DNA from: Chloroflexota bacterium
GTDB taxonomy: Bacteria; Chloroflexota; UBA6077; CF-72
Reading direction: 5' to 3'
Assembly: GCA_019242065.1 (NCBI GenBank)
Contig: JAFAWJ010000680.1
Location: 1-9,741, forward strand
DNA length: 9,741 nucleotides
The position numbers and the translations under genes are program-made. Shown here one piece after another: positions 1-5,886 of this stretch. Each line of letters begins with the position of its first letter. Position 1 is the stretch's first letter. Under the pieces are notes generated by a model. The model was given only the letters and a program-made list of their open reading frames with translations, did no database searches and was not told where the DNA came from.

Positions 1-1
1 G

Positions 2-463
2 CGCGAGGTGCTGTTCTGGGGCGCGGGGGCGCTGCAAGAGGTCATCGTCGGCGCCGTGAAGGAAGCTCCGCCTGGGCCTGGGCTCTCACCGCTGGGGGTG
101 GTCGCTGCCGGACTGGAGGCTGGCTGCGGCGTCCTTCAGGAGCGTCGCGAGTTCGCGCGCCAGCGCCAGTCCATTATTGTGGCCAACGCGGAGCTGCGCG
201 AACGCGAGCTGATCAAGCTGGCCTCACTCGCCGCGGCGGTGAGTTGTGCTCTGCGCGAGCGGGGCGTGCCGGAGCCGGCCGCGAGTCTGACGGCCGAGGC
301 GGGCATGGCCGCGTTTCGCGTCGCCTTCGAGCGCTGGACCGCCGACGATCAGGCGACCGACGTGAGCCTGTCGCAACTGATCCGCGAGTCGCTGGACGCG
401 CTGCGCGACGTTATGACAGATGGCTTAGCCCTCGGATATAGAGTTCGACATACTGCGCGCTGA
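2..463 (+). CDS. TetR-family transcriptional regulator, C-terminal part (5' end outside window)
   Basis: The frame is open from the window edge, so the N-terminal helix-turn-helix DNA-binding domain lies upstream and is not seen. A GTG at position 8 is in frame but is unlikely to be the true start. What remains is an all-helical ligand-binding domain. The segment rich in Arg and Glu (EFARQRQSIIVANAELRERE) followed by LIKLASLAAAVSCALRERGV and AAFRVAFERW is typical of TetR regulators of the MftR/acyl-CoA-sensing kind, in which this domain dimerises and binds a small effector. The recognisable domain ends at about position 411 (LDALRDV). The last 16 residues are read from the antisense strand of the convergent glycosyltransferase gene, and the 3' ends overlap by 53 bp. 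The regulated genes cannot be told from this window. The TetR call is fairly sure; the effector is unknown. Confidence 0.72.
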   Translation, partial: REVLFWGAGALQEVIVGAVKEAPPGPGLSPLGVVAAGLEAGCGVLQERREFARQRQSIIVANAELRERELIKLASLAAAVSCALRERGVPEPAASLTAEAGMAAFRVAFERWTADDQATDVSLSQLIRESLDALRDVMTDGLALGYRVRHTAR

Positions 464-1850
464 CGGTGTCGATCCCACAAAACGCGCGCAGCGCCTCGAA
501 GTCCTCATCGGTGCCGCGCGCGGCGCGCACGGGATCTCTCAAGGTCGCAACCGTCAACTCCAGCGCAGTGTCCAGGACATCCTCCGTCAGCTGATACAGG
601 CCGCCAAACCTCTCAATCCGGCGCAACCCCGCCACGTCGCCCAACGAAATGTAGTGCGGAATGTGGTACCGCACGAACTCCTTGAACACCGGATACTCCA
701 GCACCGCCAGCGGCACCCTCGCCCAGACCGTCTCGATCGCCTGATTCCCGAACCCCTCGTGTTCCGGCGAATAGCACACCAGGTCGAACGTCTGATACGT
801 ACTGTAAAACGGAAAGTGGTCCGCGTCGCCAGGTGTGAATTTCTGATCCGGCACCACCACGTTGCCGCCGTATGCCAGCGTGACGCCAAGGTCTGCCGCA
901 TAGGCGACGAGTCTGTCGAAATAGACGCGATTTTCGTCCAGATCCTCTCCCTGGGGGAGCACCAGGACGATCTTGCCGCTCGAGGTCAGCCGGCGGCGAT
1001 GCGCGCCAAGACCTTCGGGCGCACCCTCCAGCTCCGCGCGTCTGGTTTGCAGACCCGCCACAAACTGGATGGCGAGCTCGATGGCCTTGTTGATGGCCAC
1101 CCGGGCTGGCATGGCCACCACCAGGTCGTCGCGTGTGATCGGCGCGGGATTGCCGCTGAGCGTCTCGAGCCGGCTTCGAAAACGCTGCTCGTCGAGCGGA
1201 GCGACCTGGCGGTCGAAGTCAAAGCCGTCGGGAATGACGATGCCCTGGATGCCTTTGCGTGCTTCGAGCGCGCGCGCGGCAATCGGGTTGATGAGGACGT
1301 GGGTGGTGTTCGGCTGGTCGGGACAGGCGATGCTGGCAATCAGGTCCGCGATCTCCGGGTACGGCGTCGCGAAGTTGCGCGCATTCGGGCCTTCCCAGTA
1401 CAGGTCGTGGTGCTGGAGGAGGAAGAATACATCCGTCCGGTCGACGATCAGTTGATAAAACGCCAGCGTCGCGGCCAGGTTGTACGGCAGCGACATGATG
1501 TTGCGGATGTGGAGGACTCGAATGTTGTGCGCGTCGATGTAGGCTTCCACGCGCGCCCGGATGGCGACTGCGCGGCTTTCGATCTCCTCGAGCAATTCCT
1601 GACCCGAGTTTGCCGCCTCAGCGCTGCCTGGAAAGAGCCGCCGCCGAAGCGCCAGCGCATCGTCGGACTGGTACGACAGCTCGGGGAGGCGCAGGCCCTC
1701 GGCGCCGTCAGGGACGTCGCTGGCGCACGAGTGGACGTCCCAGCCGTGCGCGCGCAGCGCACGCGACAATTCCTGAGACTGCAGGGAAACTCCGTCGGTG
1801 CCGAACAGCTTGAAGTGGACCTCGAGGGTCGCGCGGGGGCTGGCCTCCAT
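411..1850 (-). CDS. GT4-like glycosyltransferase (GT-B fold), 479 aa
   Basis: This is a cytoplasmic retaining-type glycosyltransferase that would move a sugar from a nucleotide-sugar donor to an unknown acceptor. The N-terminal domain starts with a GT-B type glycine loop (FKLFGTDGVSL, residues 16-23) and continues with LHIRNIMSLPYNL (113-125) and LLQHHDLYWEG (144-154). The C-terminal domain carries an EX7E motif (E365 and E373 in EGFGNQAIE), the donor-sugar signature of GT4 and related families. I chose the ATG at 1850 because the open frame extending to 2000 runs inside the preceding gene and has no family-like residues before this Met. The stop of the upstream oxidoreductase is two bases before this ATG and no good Shine-Dalgarno sequence is visible, so translation is probably coupled. 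Related proteins may act on glucosylglycerate-type compatible solutes, but that is a guess. Family call good, substrate unknown. Confidence 0.8.
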   Translation of the reverse strand: MEASPRATLEVHFKLFGTDGVSLQSQELSRALRAHGWDVHSCASDVPDGAEGLRLPELSYQSDDALALRRRLFPGSAEAANSGQELLEEIESRAVAIRARVEAYIDAHNIRVLHIRNIMSLPYNLAATLAFYQLIVDRTDVFFLLQHHDLYWEGPNARNFATPYPEIADLIASIACPDQPNTTHVLINPIAARALEARKGIQGIVIPDGFDFDRQVAPLDEQRFRSRLETLSGNPAPITRDDLVVAMPARVAINKAIELAIQFVAGLQTRRAELEGAPEGLGAHRRRLTSSGKIVLVLPQGEDLDENRVYFDRLVAYAADLGVTLAYGGNVVVPDQKFTPGDADHFPFYSTYQTFDLVCYSPEHEGFGNQAIETVWARVPLAVLEYPVFKEFVRYHIPHYISLGDVAGLRRIERFGGLYQLTEDVLDTALELTVATLRDPVRAARGTDEDFEALRAFCGIDTVSAQYVELYIRGLSHLS

Positions 1851-1852
1851 AC

Positions 1853-2911
1853 TCAAGCGTACGCCACGCTCTCGACCTGAGCCTGGTGTAGCAGGGGGTT
1901 GGTGCCGGCCCCGTAGGCGGCGTACCACCGCATGAGCTCCCGCGGCGACGTCGAGCGGTCGAACACCGCCGCAAAGTGCCCCGCCCCCGCGCGCTGGCAC
2001 TGGTCAATGATGTGCTCCGCAATGGCCGGCGGCGTGCCCGCAATGAACTCGTCGTCGCCAATGGTAAAAGCGTGCGCCGTCGGCGAGTCGAGCAGCGCGG
2101 GCCGATCGGGCAGATCCACGCGTGGGTCAGCCTTGAGGCGTTCACGCGACGTATCGCGCCGACGCGTGCGCACGGAGCCGCTCGTGCTGTCATCCTCCAG
2201 GACGTTGACCTGCCGTCGAATGCACAGGTCGTCCGGTCCAGTCGCCCGACCCTGACGCTCACATTCATCCCGATACGCATCGAAAATCTCGACGACCTTC
2301 TCGAGTGGATGAAAGCCCGTGCAGATCTTGGCATTCCGCCGCGCAGCCTTGCGCGCCGAGGCGACACTCACCACCGTCACCCACTTCGGCGGCGACGGCT
2401 GCTGGAGCGGTCGTGGCGTAAGCCGCAGGTCGTCGAAGCTCCAGTACTTGCCGTGGTGCGAGATCACGGGTGCGGCGAGCGCCTGGTCGAGGATCTCCAT
2501 CGACTCGTCGTACCGTTCGCGGGCCTCGTCCACGCCCAGGCCGACGTGAGCCATCTCCTGGGGGATACCCGCGGCAGTGCCGATCTCGAGCCGCCCACCG
2601 GTGAGATGGTCGAGCATGCCGATTTCTTCAACGAGCTGCCACGGCGCGTGGTACGCGGGCACCACGCCCATCACGCCCAGTCGCAGGCGCGTCGTCCGCC
2701 GCGCCACGGCGGCGATCAGCAGGTGCGGGGCGGGTGAGTAGCCGGCGCCGAAGTGGTGCTCGCTGAAAAAGATCCCGTCGAAGCCCGAGCTCTCGGCGGT
2801 GGCCCACAGGTCGAGGTACGCATCGAAGTGGCGCTGCGACGTCGCGGGGTCGAAGTGCTCCCTGCTGTCAGGTGGCGCCCCGCAGAACTCAAATATCCAC
2901 GACTTGATCAT
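1853..2911 (-). CDS. Luciferase-like (LLM class) flavin-dependent oxidoreductase, 352 aa
   Basis: This is a TIM-barrel oxidoreductase of the bacterial luciferase superfamily, which uses reduced FMN or F420 for monooxygenation or hydride transfer on small organic molecules. Family signatures visible in order are FFSEHHFG (48-55), the strand TRLRLGVMGVVPAYHAP (74-90), DHLTGGRLEIGTAAG (101-115), a KYWSFDDLRLTPRPLQQP block (155-172) and the C-terminal segment ending in a barrel strand with HFAAVF (312-317). Length is normal for the family. Residues 238-280 form a charged, Arg-rich segment, probably the variable insertion that shapes the active site. The ATG at 2911 is the first good start. It faces the MetE-like gene across a 60-bp divergent gap and leads a two-gene unit with the glycosyltransferase. 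The sequence does not decide between FMN and F420, and the substrate is unknown. Confidence 0.88.
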   Translation of the reverse strand: MIKSWIFEFCGAPPDSREHFDPATSQRHFDAYLDLWATAESSGFDGIFFSEHHFGAGYSPAPHLLIAAVARRTTRLRLGVMGVVPAYHAPWQLVEEIGMLDHLTGGRLEIGTAAGIPQEMAHVGLGVDEARERYDESMEILDQALAAPVISHHGKYWSFDDLRLTPRPLQQPSPPKWVTVVSVASARKAARRNAKICTGFHPLEKVVEIFDAYRDECERQGRATGPDDLCIRRQVNVLEDDSTSGSVRTRRRDTSRERLKADPRVDLPDRPALLDSPTAHAFTIGDDEFIAGTPPAIAEHIIDQCQRAGAGHFAAVFDRSTSPRELMRWYAAYGAGTNPLLHQAQVESVAYA

Positions 2912-2924
2912 CAGGAAAAGGGTA

Positions 2925-2951
2925 CATCAGGGGTTGACAGGCGCCCCGATG
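2925..2951. promoter_or_regulatory. Imperfect inverted repeat in divergent promoter gap
   Basis: The arms CATC-a-GGGG (2925-2933) and CCCCGATG (2944-2951) form eight complementary pairs with one bulged A and a 10-base centre. The centre contains TTGACA (2934-2939), a perfect -35 hexamer for the plus strand, but no convincing -10 lies 16-18 bases beyond it. The element sits in the 60-bp gap between the oxidoreductase and the MetE-like gene, where a shared operator would be expected. Its function is inferred from position only. Confidence 0.3.
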
Positions 2952-2971
2952 GCGGCTCCCATGAGACGGCG

Positions 2972-4132
2972 ATGAGAAGAAGTGACGGGCGCATCCTGAC
3001 CAGCCACACCGGCCGACTGTTCAAGCCTGGCTCCGGCTGGAACGGGATGGGCGGCATGGTGCAACCTGTATCTGCCGAACGGCTCCCACAGGAAGTCACG
3101 AGCATGGTGCAGGCGCAGCTCGACATCGGCATGGACGTCGTGTCCAACGGTCAGGTGGCCGGTCCTGGCTCATACAACGTGTACGAAGCCCTCGACGGCT
3201 TCGAAGCCAGACCAGTCGAGCTGGAGGACGGCGAATCGTTCCTGAGTCCGCGCGCGATCCGCTGGCTCCCGCGGGACATGCAGCGCTTTCCTGACTTCTA
3301 CACCAACATGTTCGAGCGGATGTGGGGCACGTCGAGCCGATTCAGGACCCGCATGTGCGTGACTGGTCCGCTGAAGCTCAAGTCGCTGGAGCCCGTCCAG
3401 CGCGACCTCCGGATCTTCAAGGCCGCGCTCGACGACACGGGCGCGGCAGAGGGCTTCTTCTGCGTCACGGCGCCCGCCTGGACCGAGGAGTTCCTGTGGA
3501 ACGAGTACTACCCGTCGGACGACGCGATGGTCGTCGCCCTCTCAGAGCAGATGGCGCCGATTTACAAGGCGGTGACGGACGCGGGCGTGTTGCTCCAGAT
3601 CGACGACCCGGCCATCAGTCATGACTGGGAAGAAGTGCGCCGTCCCCAGATGAACCTGGCGGAGTACGAACGCTTCATGATGCTCCGCATCGAGGCGCTC
3701 AATGCGGCGCTGGCGGGCATTCCGGAGGAGATGGTGCGCTACCACGTGTGCTGGGGCAGTTGGCCCGGCATGCACACCGAGGACCTGCCCCTGAAGGACA
3801 TCGTCAAGATGATTCTCGAGGTCAAGGCGCAGGCGTACTCCATCGAAGCGGCCAAGACGACGCACCTGCACGAGTGGAAAGTCTGGCGCGACGTGGTCAA
3901 ACTGCCGGAAGGCAAGATCCTGATGCCGGGCGTCGTCGACCACACGACGAACGTGGTGGAACATCCGGAGGTGATCGCCGATCGCATCGTGACCTACGCG
4001 GGGGTGGTGGGCAAAGAAAATGTCATCGCCGCGACCGATTGCGGCATGCGCGGCCACGCGGATGCCAACTGGCAAAAGTACGCCAATATCGTCAAGGGCG
4101 CCGAGCTGGCGAACGCCCAGCTGTGGGGCTGA
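2972..4132 (+). CDS. Stand-alone MetE-like zinc methyl/alkyl transferase (cobalamin-independent methionine synthase II family), 386 aa
   Basis: The protein matches the C-terminal catalytic (beta/alpha)8 barrel of cobalamin-independent methionine synthase without the N-terminal half. All four zinc ligands are present: H258 and C260 (RYHVCWGS), E292 (YSIEAAK) and C357 (ATDCGMR). QIDDPAI (209-215) matches the QIDEPAL-type substrate strand of MetE. The folate/homocysteine-recognition regions differ, with VVSNGQ (56-61) near the N terminus. Such stand-alone proteins include the related epoxyalkane:coenzyme M transferases, so the thiol acceptor and the alkyl donor cannot be named. The ATG at 2972 is chosen because the earlier in-frame residues are non-family sequence lying over the divergent oxidoreductase gene. 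Only a weak GAGACGG ribosome site precedes it. The gene ends 11 bp from the monooxygenase relic, which is convergent. Confidence 0.82.
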   Translation: MRRSDGRILTSHTGRLFKPGSGWNGMGGMVQPVSAERLPQEVTSMVQAQLDIGMDVVSNGQVAGPGSYNVYEALDGFEARPVELEDGESFLSPRAIRWLPRDMQRFPDFYTNMFERMWGTSSRFRTRMCVTGPLKLKSLEPVQRDLRIFKAALDDTGAAEGFFCVTAPAWTEEFLWNEYYPSDDAMVVALSEQMAPIYKAVTDAGVLLQIDDPAISHDWEEVRRPQMNLAEYERFMMLRIEALNAALAGIPEEMVRYHVCWGSWPGMHTEDLPLKDIVKMILEVKAQAYSIEAAKTTHLHEWKVWRDVVKLPEGKILMPGVVDHTTNVVEHPEVIADRIVTYAGVVGKENVIAATDCGMRGHADANWQKYANIVKGAELANAQLWG

Positions 4133-4143
4133 TGCTGGCGCCG

Positions 4144-4696
4144 CTAGGCGACCAGGCGCAGCAACTCCTCTCGTGACGGGCCTGGCAGCGGCTCCGGTGG
4201 GTGCTCGGCGGCGACCTCCATAATCCGCGCCGCCATCCCCGGCCGTGCCATGACATCCCGCGGCAGCGCCAGCAGCGAGTTGATCTCCAGGAACGCCCGG
4301 AACAGCTCGGCGTCGTACATCATCACCATCGGCAGCGTCTCACCCGGCCGAGACGGAAGCACCTCCGGCTGTCCCTGAATCGCGCTGCGAATCTGCGCCA
4401 TCCGCGACCGGTCCAGCTCGACCGTGCTCCGATACCACGGCGTCAGCCGCGCCTCGGTGACCGCGTCGTGTGCGATCGCGAGCTGGTTTCTCGCAGAGAC
4501 GGCGGCATGAGGCTGAGCAGGCTGAAACGGAAGCCGCCGGCGGGCAGCAAGGCCTGCTTGACCTCTGGCAGATGCGCGTGGAGGATCTGGCAGCCGCTGG
4601 CGACGCGGGCGATCGCGCCGCGTCGCGTTCGAAGACGGTGACGTCGTGGCCCTGGCGCCGCAGGAGCAGGGCGGTGGAGAGTCCGACGATCCGTCC
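4144..4696 (-). pseudogene. Relic of an FAD-dependent monooxygenase, three fragments in three frames
   Basis: Reading the minus strand, three pieces of one flavoprotein monooxygenase appear in order. From 4696 to about 4615 is the FAD-binding start (IVGLSTALLLRRQGHDVTVF followed by ERD, the beta-alpha-beta unit ending in the ribose-binding Glu), but the usual GxGxxG strand before it is degraded. From about 4595 to 4490 in a second frame comes LHAHLPEVKQALLPAGGFRF plus SLLSLMPP. From about 4500 to the stop at 4144 in the third frame comes the C-terminal domain, with LTPWYRSTVELDR, LFRAFLEINSLLALPRDV and PLPGPSREELLRLV. Between the second and third pieces the second FAD motif (GD box) and the substrate domain, probably more than 200 residues, are gone. 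Loss on this scale cannot be a sequencing slip. An 85-codon open frame from 4401 covers only the tail and should not be annotated as a gene. Confidence 0.8.
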
Positions 4697-4743
4697 CTTT
4701 TCGCGCCCGCGGCGTCTTGCTATGCTCCTCGGCGGACGCCTCT

Positions 4744-4749
4744 TATGAT
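4744..4749 (+). promoter_or_regulatory. Possible -10 element for the GTPase leader
   Basis: TATGAT differs from the bacterial -10 consensus at one base and lies just upstream of the structured leader. A start near 4756 would give a leader of about 184 nt. There is no clear -35 at 16-18 bp: TTGCTA at 4717-4722 is 21 bp away. This is a weak call. Confidence 0.22.
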
Positions 4750-4793
4750 CGAGATCAACTGGCGCGCGAAGGTCTGCTGCCTCAACGGCTAGA

Positions 4794-4831
4794 CCGCTGC
4801 TTGCAACTCTCAGCGTCGATGCAAGCAGCGG
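4794..4831 (+). promoter_or_regulatory. Leader hairpin 1 (12-bp perfect stem)
   Basis: CCGCTGCTTGCA (4794-4805) and TGCAAGCAGCGG (4820-4831) are exact reverse complements around a 14-nt loop. It is the first of three hairpins in front of the GTPase gene. No run of T follows on either strand, so it is not a standard intrinsic terminator. It could be an RNA structure in the leader or a DNA operator. Confidence 0.55.
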
Positions 4832-4855
4832 GAGCGCGACGCATGCCCTGAACCC

Positions 4856-4882
4856 CCTGGCCGCGATGCAACCGCGGCCAGG
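4856..4882 (+). promoter_or_regulatory. Leader hairpin 2 (10-bp perfect stem, 7-nt loop)
   Basis: CCTGGCCGCG (4856-4865) and CGCGGCCAGG (4873-4882) pair perfectly around the loop ATGCAAC. The very high G+C of the stem would make it stable as RNA. The loop repeats the CGATGCAA word that also forms the loop/3'-arm boundary of hairpin 1 (4817-4824 and 4864-4871). Confidence 0.55.
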
Positions 4883-4902
4883 ACGAGCGCATGGTCCCCG
4901 CC

Positions 4903-4929
4903 TCCTGCTATGGCCCCATAGCCGAAGGA
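4903..4929 (+). promoter_or_regulatory. Leader hairpin 3 covering the GTPase ribosome binding site
   Basis: GCTATGG (4907-4913) pairs with CCATAGC (4916-4922), with the innermost bases forming the turn. The stem can then extend past a 3-base bulge (CGA, 4923-4925) by pairing TCCT (4903-4906) with AGGA (4926-4929). AGGA is the core of the Shine-Dalgarno sequence GAAGGA (4924-4929), which lies 10 nt before the ATG at 4940. If it forms, the hairpin would hide the ribosome binding site. This is what the sequence allows; regulation is inferred. Confidence 0.5.
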
Positions 4930-4939
4930 CGATCCAGCC

Positions 4940-5872
4940 ATGCCCATGCCACACCGCACCCAGATGCAGCTCATCCGCAAACGGCTCGTTGCCAAAGATG
5001 GCGCCGAACGCGTGCGCGAGCTCCGCGACATTCTCACCGAGCTGCCCGACTATAAAAATGGCCCATACGCGGACATCCGTAAATGGGTCCTGGCGGAAAT
5101 CGAGGCCACCCGCGCCCGCGCCCGAGTGGTGCACCGCGATTCGATCGAGATTCGGCGCGAAGGCGCCGCGCAAATAGCGCTCGTCGGCCCACCGAACGCC
5201 GGCAAATCGTCGCTCCTGCACGCGCTGTCCGAGGTGCAGATAAAGATCGGCAACTACGCCTTCACCACCCTCCGGCCCGTGCCTGCCCTGGTGCGCATCG
5301 AGGGTGTGCTGGTGCAGTTCGTCGAGATACCCGGCCTGGTAGCGGGCGCCAACGACGACCGCGGCGGTGGCCGCGCCTTTCTCGGCGTGCTCCGCGGAGC
5401 AGATGTCATCGTCTACTGCCAGGACGCCTCCGACTCGACCGACGCCTTGCGCAGCGTCATGGCGGAGGTCGCCACGGCGGGTATCGAGCGACCGTCACTG
5501 CTGGCGGCAACGAAAATGGATGAAGTCGACCAGGCGTCCCTCGATCAACTGGCAGCGAGTTTTCCGCATCTGTCCGTAGTGCCCACGTCGGTCCTCGACG
5601 ACGCCAGCCTCGAGCGCCTCAAGCAGGTGGCGTGGTCGCTGACAGGTCTGATGCGCATCGTGCCGCGCCACGGCGCCACAACCGCCGACCAGCCCTTCGC
5701 CCTGCCGATTGGCTCGACTGTCGTGGACCTGGCGCACGCGATCCACTCGGACCTGGCCGCCGCGGTCAAGGCCGCGCGGGTCTGGGGTCCGTCCGCGCGC
5801 TACGCAGGCCAGCGCGTGGGCCGCGACCACGTCCTGCGCGAGGGTGACACCGTCGAGGTGCTTTCTCTATGA
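4940..5872 (+). CDS. DRG-type OBG-family GTPase with C-terminal TGS domain, 310 aa
   Basis: A translation-factor-class GTPase resembling archaeal and eukaryotic DRG proteins, which bind GTP and are linked to ribosome function. A charged N-terminal helical region (1-75) leads to the G domain: G1 GPPNAGKSS (83-91), G2 with T109/T110 in FTTLRPVP, G3 EIPGL (129-133) where Glu replaces the usual magnesium-binding Asp, G4 TKMD (191-194, Thr in place of Asn) and G5 near TSV (216-218). DDRGGGRAFLGVLRGADVIV (139-158) is the DRG/OBG switch II stretch. The TGS domain spans about 245-310 and includes VWGPSARYAGQRVGRDHVL (281-299), close to the ending of DRG proteins. The start at 4940 has GAAGGA 10 nt upstream; an in-frame ATG at 4946 is a less well spaced option. 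It is the only gene here with a long structured leader. The family is clear; the cellular role in bacteria is not. Confidence 0.88.
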   Translation: MPMPHRTQMQLIRKRLVAKDGAERVRELRDILTELPDYKNGPYADIRKWVLAEIEATRARARVVHRDSIEIRREGAAQIALVGPPNAGKSSLLHALSEVQIKIGNYAFTTLRPVPALVRIEGVLVQFVEIPGLVAGANDDRGGGRAFLGVLRGADVIVYCQDASDSTDALRSVMAEVATAGIERPSLLAATKMDEVDQASLDQLAASFPHLSVVPTSVLDDASLERLKQVAWSLTGLMRIVPRHGATTADQPFALPIGSTVVDLAHAIHSDLAAAVKAARVWGPSARYAGQRVGRDHVLREGDTVEVLSL

Positions 5873-5886
5873 AGGTAAACGGAGGC

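Noticed and set aside
654..1880. Open frame of 408 codons on the plus strand
   Set aside because: It is antisense to the glycosyltransferase and oxidoreductase ends. The translation is rich in Arg, Val, Asp and Gln with no domain pattern, as expected from a high-GC shadow frame.
2934..2962. Complete sigma-70 promoter with TTGACA for the MetE-like gene
   Set aside because: The -35 is perfect, but the bases at the expected -10 (2957-2962, TCCCAT) do not fit. I keep only the dyad as a weak regulatory site.
4745..4792. 15-codon plus-strand frame ending just before hairpin 1, possible attenuation leader peptide
   Set aside because: There is no ribosome site before its ATG, which overlaps the only -10-like box. 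Hairpin 1 has no T-run, and there is no run of one regulatory amino acid beyond two Cys.
4794..4831. Intrinsic terminator
   Set aside because: The stem is perfect but neither strand has a T-tract after it, and the 14-nt loop is long for a terminator.
4340..5221. Open frame of 293 codons on the minus strand
   Set aside because: It is antisense to the GTPase over its first third, crosses the leader, and contains only the FAD-binding fragment of the monooxygenase relic before running out of frame. It is not a gene.
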